Source: Jacaranda mimosifolia
Lineage: Eukaryota > Streptophyta > Magnoliopsida > Lamiales > Bignoniaceae
Reading direction: 5' to 3'
DNA length: 64,000 nucleotides
Assembly (NCBI GenBank): GCA_018894105.1
Contig: CM032129.1
Span: forward strand, 30,335,468-30,399,467
Shown in pieces: positions 58,111 to 64,000 of this stretch. Made by a program: the position numbers and the translations under genes. The first letter of the stretch is position 1; every line of letters starts with the position of its first letter. The notes beneath the pieces were generated by a model, which was not told the DNA's origin, did no database searches, and worked only from the letters and a program-made list of their open reading frames with translations.

Positions 58111-58975
58111 ATTTAATTAATGCAACTTTGGATCACCTCTCAGAATACACTTTCCTTCATCTCTTCTCCTGTAAGAAGCCCGACAATGTAGTACAGGAGA
58201 TTATCAAGAAAATAAACAGCCCTGGAATTTGATCAGAGACAGACAGAAAAATACCCTTTTATCAAAATTCAAATTATAATAAATTCCTCGTATACTGTTT
58301 TCTTCTGATCAATGAAAATAATACCCTCTTTTTGTCTATTTATTTTCTTGCATTACCCAAAAATGCACATTGGAATTGTATCAGTTCCAACTGAATCATC
58401 ATTATTACAATAACCATCTTTTGTAATAAATGCATGAAAATCAATATAACTGCATATCAGAACTATATAAGGCAAAAATCAATACTATTAATTACAGTTA
58501 ACAAATCAAAATCAAGCGAAAATCAGAAAAGAGATGTGATACATAAGATAAGATCAGAACAGATCAGATATATAGTACAAAACGAAGTCTTCTGATTTTC
58601 ACAAAATGTCATCATTTCTGAATTCTGAATTCCTTCAGGGATATACATACGGTATGTGTGTACTGTGTGTATTTGCACGGTCAGTGTGTGTATATATCTA
58701 TACATACAATAAGAGTGTATGTAGATATAGATAAAATTCGGGAGTGGTGAGTAATTATTTATATTCCACCTGGGACTATAGTCTCTATACCCCTGAAGCG
58801 CGCGATAGAGTGTAGGACTCTTTCTTTCCTGTCTGTGTGTGTGTCTCGTCTATCAATAAATACGCACACTTCTGAAACCCTAATTATTATTGGCGTCGCT
58901 CTCTTTTTTCCAGAGGGGAAAAGGGAAAGGGGAAAGTTTAATTACGTGTTATTTCGATTTAGAATTTCTGGGAAA
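58111..58975 (+). promoter_or_regulatory. Promoter and leader of the JMJ28-like gene
   Basis: AT-rich upstream part, then TGTGTGTGTGTC (58834-58845) and a TTATTTATATTCC TATA-like motif at 58754-58766. An in-frame ATG at 58835 would add 47 residues to the protein, but they look like translated leader (hydrophobic, no WRC-family match) and the ATG at 58976 fits homologues. Confidence 0.45.
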
Positions 58976-61900
58976 ATGGGAGAGAAGGATCCGCCGCCGG
59001 AGGAATTCCGATGCAAGAGAACAGACGGACGTCAATGGCGGTGCAAGCGTCGTGCGATGGACGGAAAGACGCTCTGCGACATTCATTATCTTCAGGGCAA
59101 ACACCGTCAGCATAAGCAGAGAGTCCCGGAATCCCTGAAGCTTGAGAGGAATGTGGCCAAGAAGAGGGAGAATAATAATGGAGAAGGCAGTCGGAGGGCT
59201 TCGAAAAAGACAACAATGCCCCTGGCGGTGGCGGAGAAGAAGCGGAGGAGGCGTGTATCTGAGGCGTTGGACGAGGCTTTGAACAGGATGAAGTTGAAGA
59301 GAGGTGACTTGCAGTTGGAATTGATCAGAGTTTTTCTGAAGAGGCAGGTGGAGAAGCAGAAGGAGAAAGAGTTGAAGGATAATGCAATTGGCGATGAGAC
59401 GAGAGAGTTGCCTTATGGAGTTATGGCTATTTCGCAATCACCTTCGGGTTTGCAGAAATTTCGTGAAAATGATGGGTTGGATGTGAAGGTTGGTGTGGAT
59501 TCCAATGGTAATTCGTTTTTACAGAGGCATTTTCGATCAAAAAACATTGAACCACTCCCAATTAGTACAATGCAGGTTGTTATCTTGCTTTCCTGCATTT
59601 GTTTATCCGGTATACAATTCTTGTCTCTAAGTAATATACATCTACTTTTGTCTTGACATTCGTCATTATTTGAATTGGATTATGTTTTTCTCATCACATA
59701 TAATTTATTCAAATATTTTTGATTTTGAACTAGGTTCTTCCATTTGCGGAGAATGTGAAGAAAAAGAAACTAAAGAAATGCCATTGGTGTAGGGAGAGTA
59801 AATGTCGTTGCTTGATTAAGTGCTTGACTTGCAGGAAACGTTTCTTTTGCGTAGAATGTATTAAAGAGAGGTCTGTTCTTCTTATCTTTGTCTGGCAATA
59901 ATTTCTGCTGATGTACCACTGGGAATTCATATTCCTCTCTTTGGATCCTCTAAGAAAAATTCATTTGCTTATCTGCTGTTATATTATGTGTTTTCTTGTG
60001 CTAAGTTGCTTAATAGAACTTGCGCATAATACTCTGTTCCTGATCTATTAGATACGCATGTTGAGTTAATTACCTCATCCAAGAGTTAGCTGAGGTCCAC
60101 TGGTGAAGTCAGGGGGTCATTTTTGTTATGCATGAATGCACTAAGAATTGGATTGAGGCTTTTGCAATTAAATGTGAATGTACTTGTATTCTATTTCTCA
60201 GTGAAGAATGAATAAGTAGCATTCTTATCATATAAGATACAATTATAGCATGTCTGTAAATTTATAACTTAGTAATTATTGAACTTGTTCACTCCATACG
60301 ATAAATTTATTGGTTCCTCTTCCCTTTTATTTTTATTTTTTATTTTTTTTGGGGTGGGGGGGGGGGGGAGGTGGGTGGGCTGGTGTTTAGGGGGGAGGCG
60401 GGAGGGGGGAATCAAGATTCCAGCATGTTGGACAGCCAAAGAGGACAACAAAGTTCTTTTAAAGATCCATTGTGCAACTTGTTCGAACTATTATATCAGG
60501 ACTGGTCAAAGTTGAGAATGTTTGAAATTAAAGAAAAGGCGGATGTAATTACTAAGCCATCTATTTGAGCGTGAGAGCGCCACAGCTAGAAGTGGACGAT
60601 TAGTTTATTATGCTCTGCTATTGAATATAAAATTATTGTCTCAGGGCAAACTGGCACTAAAATTTGATTTTCATTTAGGTATTTTGACAAGCAAGAAGTG
60701 AAGGTCAAGTGTCCTGCCTGTCGTGGAACTTGTAGCTGTAAGCTCTGCTTGAAACTGCAAATCAGGGCCAATAATCATAAGGTTTGCATGGGAAATGCTA
60801 AATTTTGAACTTTGAAATTCTTGAATAAGCAATGGAAATTGGTTTATCTGTTTTCTGCAACCCTTCTTTCCAGGAATGTTATAGAGGTGGAAGGAAGCTG
60901 GATAGGATACAATTGTTTCACTATCTAATCTACATGCTTCTTCCTGTACTGAAAAAAGTAAACCATGATCAGAGTATTGAATCTAAGTTAACAGGTATGG
61001 GATACATGAGCTCATCCTGTAATCACTGAATTGTTATGTTACTTTTATGATTACACATGTGGTCTCATTTTCTACTTTCAATAGGAAAAGAACATTGTGA
61101 AATCAAGATTCTACAGACTAAATTAGGCTTTCATAGATCATGGTGCTGGTAAGTCTCATTTTGCTGCCATATACCTATGTGCTTAATGCAATCAGGTGAC
61201 TCTCTTTGTGACTGTTGCCTCTGGTGATTTAAACTATGGCGCAGCAACAGATGCAAAAGTTCAATCTTGGACTATCATAGGACCTGTACAAACTGTTCGT
61301 ATAACCTTTGCTTAAGTTGTTGCCGGGAGCTTTCTCAACATAGCTTATATGGAAGTTTTAAGCTCAAAAGTTGCAAGAAGAGAAAAATATATTCATCTGG
61401 TGCTGAGCCACTATTTAAACAGAATATTTCAAGGCAGAATTCTGGTGGGCTACCATGTGTGTCAATTGTTTCCTTGCAAAACTGGGAAACTAGTGAAGAT
61501 GGCAGTATCCCTTGCCCACCAAAAGAAATCGGAGGTTGTGGTGACAGCCTCCTAGATTTAAGATGTATATTTCCCTCTAATTGGACTGAAGATCTGGAAG
61601 TTAAAGCTGAAGAAATATTGTGTAGCTATCACTCTCCAGAAACTGCAGATATTTCTTCCTGCTGCTCGCTGTGCAACGACATTGATACCAACAATGGCGA
61701 ACTTAAGCCACAAAGAGAATTATCTAGGAGAATAGGTTTTAACGGAAACTATCTGTATTGTCCTACTGTAAAGGATCTCCATCAAGAAACCCTTAAGCAT
61801 TTCCAGAGTCACTGGAATAAGGGTCATCCTGTTATAGTTCGAAATGTGCTGAGGAGCAATACAGGTTTATGCTGGGATCCAGTTATCATGTTTTGTTCGT

Positions 61901-63808
61901 ATATGGAGAATAAGAGCTCTGAATCTTGTAATGAAGATGGTGTGAAAGCAACGGACAACTTGGATTGGTGTGAGGTCTGTCGTTTTTCTCTCTCTCTCTG
62001 ACCCAGCAACAGTAATTGTTACGGCATTTGAAGAGTCATATAAAGTTGATATTAACCTTTGAATCAACACAGTTTTGATCATAGAGAAGCTCTAGTTCAT
62101 GCAGCATGGTATTGGCATTGAGATTCACACTAGTTGCGCACTATGTTTTTCTTTTCCATGTCTGCCTTGTTCTTAGTTGTGCATACTGAAAAACATAGGA
62201 GAAGAGGGTATTTCTTTAGTTCCTTGAGTAGGCACACGTTAACTACTCTGCAAATTTGGTGTTAAAATCATGAAAATGCCCATTGGGCCATTTGCGTCTG
62301 CTCACATGTTTCATTTCAAATGGAAACATTCCTGTTGCAACATTTCTGTATCAATGAATTCCCCGTAGTCTTTCATTGTCCTCATATTGGATTCCATTGT
62401 GATGAGTTTTACTTTGCACTTCATCATCATATAAATGCAAGCAATATGACAATGCAGGTAGAAATTGATAGGAAGCGGATATTCATGGGGTCACTGGAGA
62501 AGAGAACACATGCAAGCGTACAGCAAAAAGTTCTCAAACTCAAAGCTTGGCTTTCTTCCCATTTATTTCAAAAGCAGTTTCCAGTTCACTATAATGAGAT
62601 ATTAAGTGCTTTACCACTCCCAGAGTATACCAATCCAATGTCGGGCCTTTTGAATGTCAGTGTGAAGTTGCCAAAGGAATTGCCAAAGCCTGACCTAGGT
62701 CCCTTTATCTATTTTTCATATGGAGGACCAGAGGAACTTATGCAGGCTGATTATTTGTCAAAACTGTGTTATGAATCACATGATACGGTAGGTCGTTGTT
62801 AAATATATGTAGATTATCCATCTCTTGATTCAACATATGCACATGCTCTAAGTCCTCTACATTGGTTTATAGATATCCCATGAACTGCATTGATCAAATG
62901 GTTTCTCTATAAGGTTGGTATAAGCACACTACTTATTCTATTTGCTTTGAACCTCAGGTCAACATTCTGGCTTATGCCACAGATGCTCCAGTTTCACCTG
63001 AACAGATTAATAAAATTGCAAACTTAATGAAAAAATACAGGGCTCGAGACAACCGTCACGGTCAGTCCTTTAGTAATTCTAGTGATCAGAAAGGCAAATC
63101 ACCGTTGCAGAGCGAAGACACCGGTGAGTCAGGTTTGCAGGACATTGGAGAAAAAATACACCTGCCCAATGGAATGAAAAATGTACCTTTCTACTCCAGT
63201 GACCCCCTTAAAGGTCGAACACTAAGCATCGAAAACGGAAATTTGTCAGATGACAGTGAATCTGATGCTGAGGCATCAATTCTTTGCTGTGGAGGCATTG
63301 AAAACTCTGAAGACTCTGAGCATTTTCAATGGGATGATATAGAAAGCTCTTGTTCCAGTGAAGATAAGCCAGGGATTGGTTCTTGTGGTGCCTTGTGGGA
63401 TATTTTTCCCCGAGAAGATGTACCAAAACTTCTAGAATACCTTAGGAGACACTCCAATGAGCTCAGCTCTACATGCAGCTACTTGAAACAAGTATGATTA
63501 CTTAAAACGAAATCTTTTATTACAAACGGCAATGTAAGAGTAACAATGGATTCATGTGTATCTGTTACAGGTTCATCCTATTCTTGATCAAAACTTTTTC
63601 CTTGATTCATATCACAAATTGAGACTTAAAGAGGAGTTTGGTAAGTGGATTTTAAGGGTTCCTACCTCTGTCTACAATTAAGCATACACGCTAATTGTAT
63701 AGTTTCTTTTCACTGATTTCAGATATACAACCATGGACTTTTGAGCAATGCACTGGAGAGGCAATCTTCATTCCTGCTGGATGTCCGTATCAAATCAGAA
63801 GAATCAAG
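58976..63808 (+). CDS. JMJ28: JMJ28 (B160)-type WRC/RING-like/JmjC protein, 3' end missing
   Basis: Ten exons are visible: 58976-59575, 59734-59870, 60679-60781, 60874-60994, 61085-61148, 61245-61974, 62458-62787, 62958-63491, 63571-63640 and 63723-63808, all phase-consistent, giving 925 residues before the window ends. The WRC domain has C13, C23, C34 and H37 (DGRQWRCKR). Then follow the JMJ28-type segments MKLKRGDLQLELIRVF and FRSKNIEPLP, a RING-like zinc cluster from Cys216 (CHWCRESKCRC to CPACRGTCSCKLC), a second Cys cluster (RCKSSILDYHRTCTNC), and a JmjC domain from about 527, split by an acidic insert in exon 8. The family includes H3K9 demethylases such as IBM1. Here the three iron ligands are replaced (Cys689, Glu691, Tyr919), so a catalytic role is doubtful. 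The identity with JMJ28 rests on recalled family sequence, not a search. Confidence 0.88.
60351..60409 (+). other. G-quadruplex-like tract in a JMJ28 intron
   Basis: About 59 bases that are mostly G, with many GGG runs separated by one to several bases (GGGGTGGGGG, GGTGGGTGGGC, GGGGGGAGGCGGGAGGGGGG). It lies on the coding strand of intron 2 (59871-60678), preceded by a T-rich stretch. The surroundings are AT-rich, so it stands out strongly. Confidence 0.8.
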
Positions 63809-64000
63809 GTAAAATTGCAAACTGAACACTCTTGCCTTAGATTTATTGGAATTATAACTCTCTCATGTTCAGTTTATATGCTGCACTGGTGCATGCGTTC
63901 TTTTCTAGTTGGAAGTGGATGCCTATTTTAGTATGTTTACTAGAGTGTTTTAATAGGAAATATGTTCCAAATGGTCCGATTATTTCCTCTTTTTCCTGCC
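63809..64000 (+). other. Intron of the JMJ28-like gene, running off the window
   Basis: Starts with GTAAAATTG directly after the exon that ends QIRRIK. No acceptor with a JmjC-like continuation is seen before 64000, so the last exon or exons lie outside. Confidence 0.6.

Noticed and set aside
58835..58975. An in-frame upstream ATG that would extend the JMJ28-like protein by 47 residues.
   Set aside because: The added residues have no WRC-family match and come from a GT-repeat, leader-like stretch. MGEKDPPPEEF at 58976 matches the short acidic/proline N-terminus expected.
58949..59437. Long minus-strand frames across JMJ28 exon 1.
   Set aside because: Shadows of the basic, GC-richer WRC exon.
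1..64000. A coordinated multi-gene system such as a biosynthetic cluster or immune-receptor cluster.
   Set aside because: The genes belong to unrelated pathways, and no P450, terpene synthase, glycosyltransferase, NLR or receptor-kinase genes are present. The only cluster is the DUF1639 array.

Overview
This is a stretch of nuclear DNA from a flowering plant, most likely a eudicot. Every recognisable gene is a plant type with GT-AG introns: a PHOS32-type universal stress protein, a CSU1/NOSIP-like RING protein, DUF1639 proteins, a PB1 protein, an ENT1-type nucleoside transporter and a WRC-JmjC protein. The very AT-rich spaces between them are full of plant MITEs, tRNA-derived SINEs, solo LTRs, a TRIM element and a piece of plastid DNA. 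The species cannot be read from the sequence.

Layout. 1-75 may be the 3' end of an upstream gene. 2.7-5.4 kb holds two MITEs and a probable 486-bp solo LTR. 7843-8565 (-) is a universal stress protein. 9339-12286 is a 2.95-kb solo LTR with a perfect 5-bp target duplication. 12751-14895 (+) is a two-exon CSU1/NOSIP homologue. 17.4-39.4 kb is a tandem array with three DUF1639 genes on the minus strand and four copies of an AT-rich flanking block. Shared and private transposon insertions show it grew in two steps. Inside it are a plastid DNA insert (ccsA 5' end plus trnL-UAG) and a broken gag element. 40687-41955 (-) is a single-exon PB1-domain protein. 42-50.7 kb is intergenic, with a hAT MITE bearing a perfect 8-bp TSD, a 187-bp tandem duplication, SINEs, and a complete 349-bp TRIM nested in an older MITE. 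51512-53875 (+) is a nine-exon ENT1-like transporter. Downstream of its stop lies a tandem duplication of about 2.1 kb (53.9-55.9 and 56.0-58.1 kb). From 58976 to the window edge runs a WRC/RING-like/JmjC gene of the JMJ28 (B160) type, cut off inside or just after its JmjC domain.

The genes are ordinary nuclear genes with separate jobs (stress signalling, ubiquitination/light signalling, unknown DUF1639 function, PB1 scaffolding, nucleoside transport, chromatin); nothing suggests a shared operon-like system. The strongest biological observation is that the JmjC protein appears to have lost all three iron ligands (H to C, D to E, H to Y), so it is probably not an active demethylase. The strongest structural observations are the stepwise DUF1639 array and the plastid DNA patch that replaced about 95 bp of one array unit. 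Exon borders were set by hand from splice consensus, reading-frame continuity and family knowledge; no alignment or database search was run.
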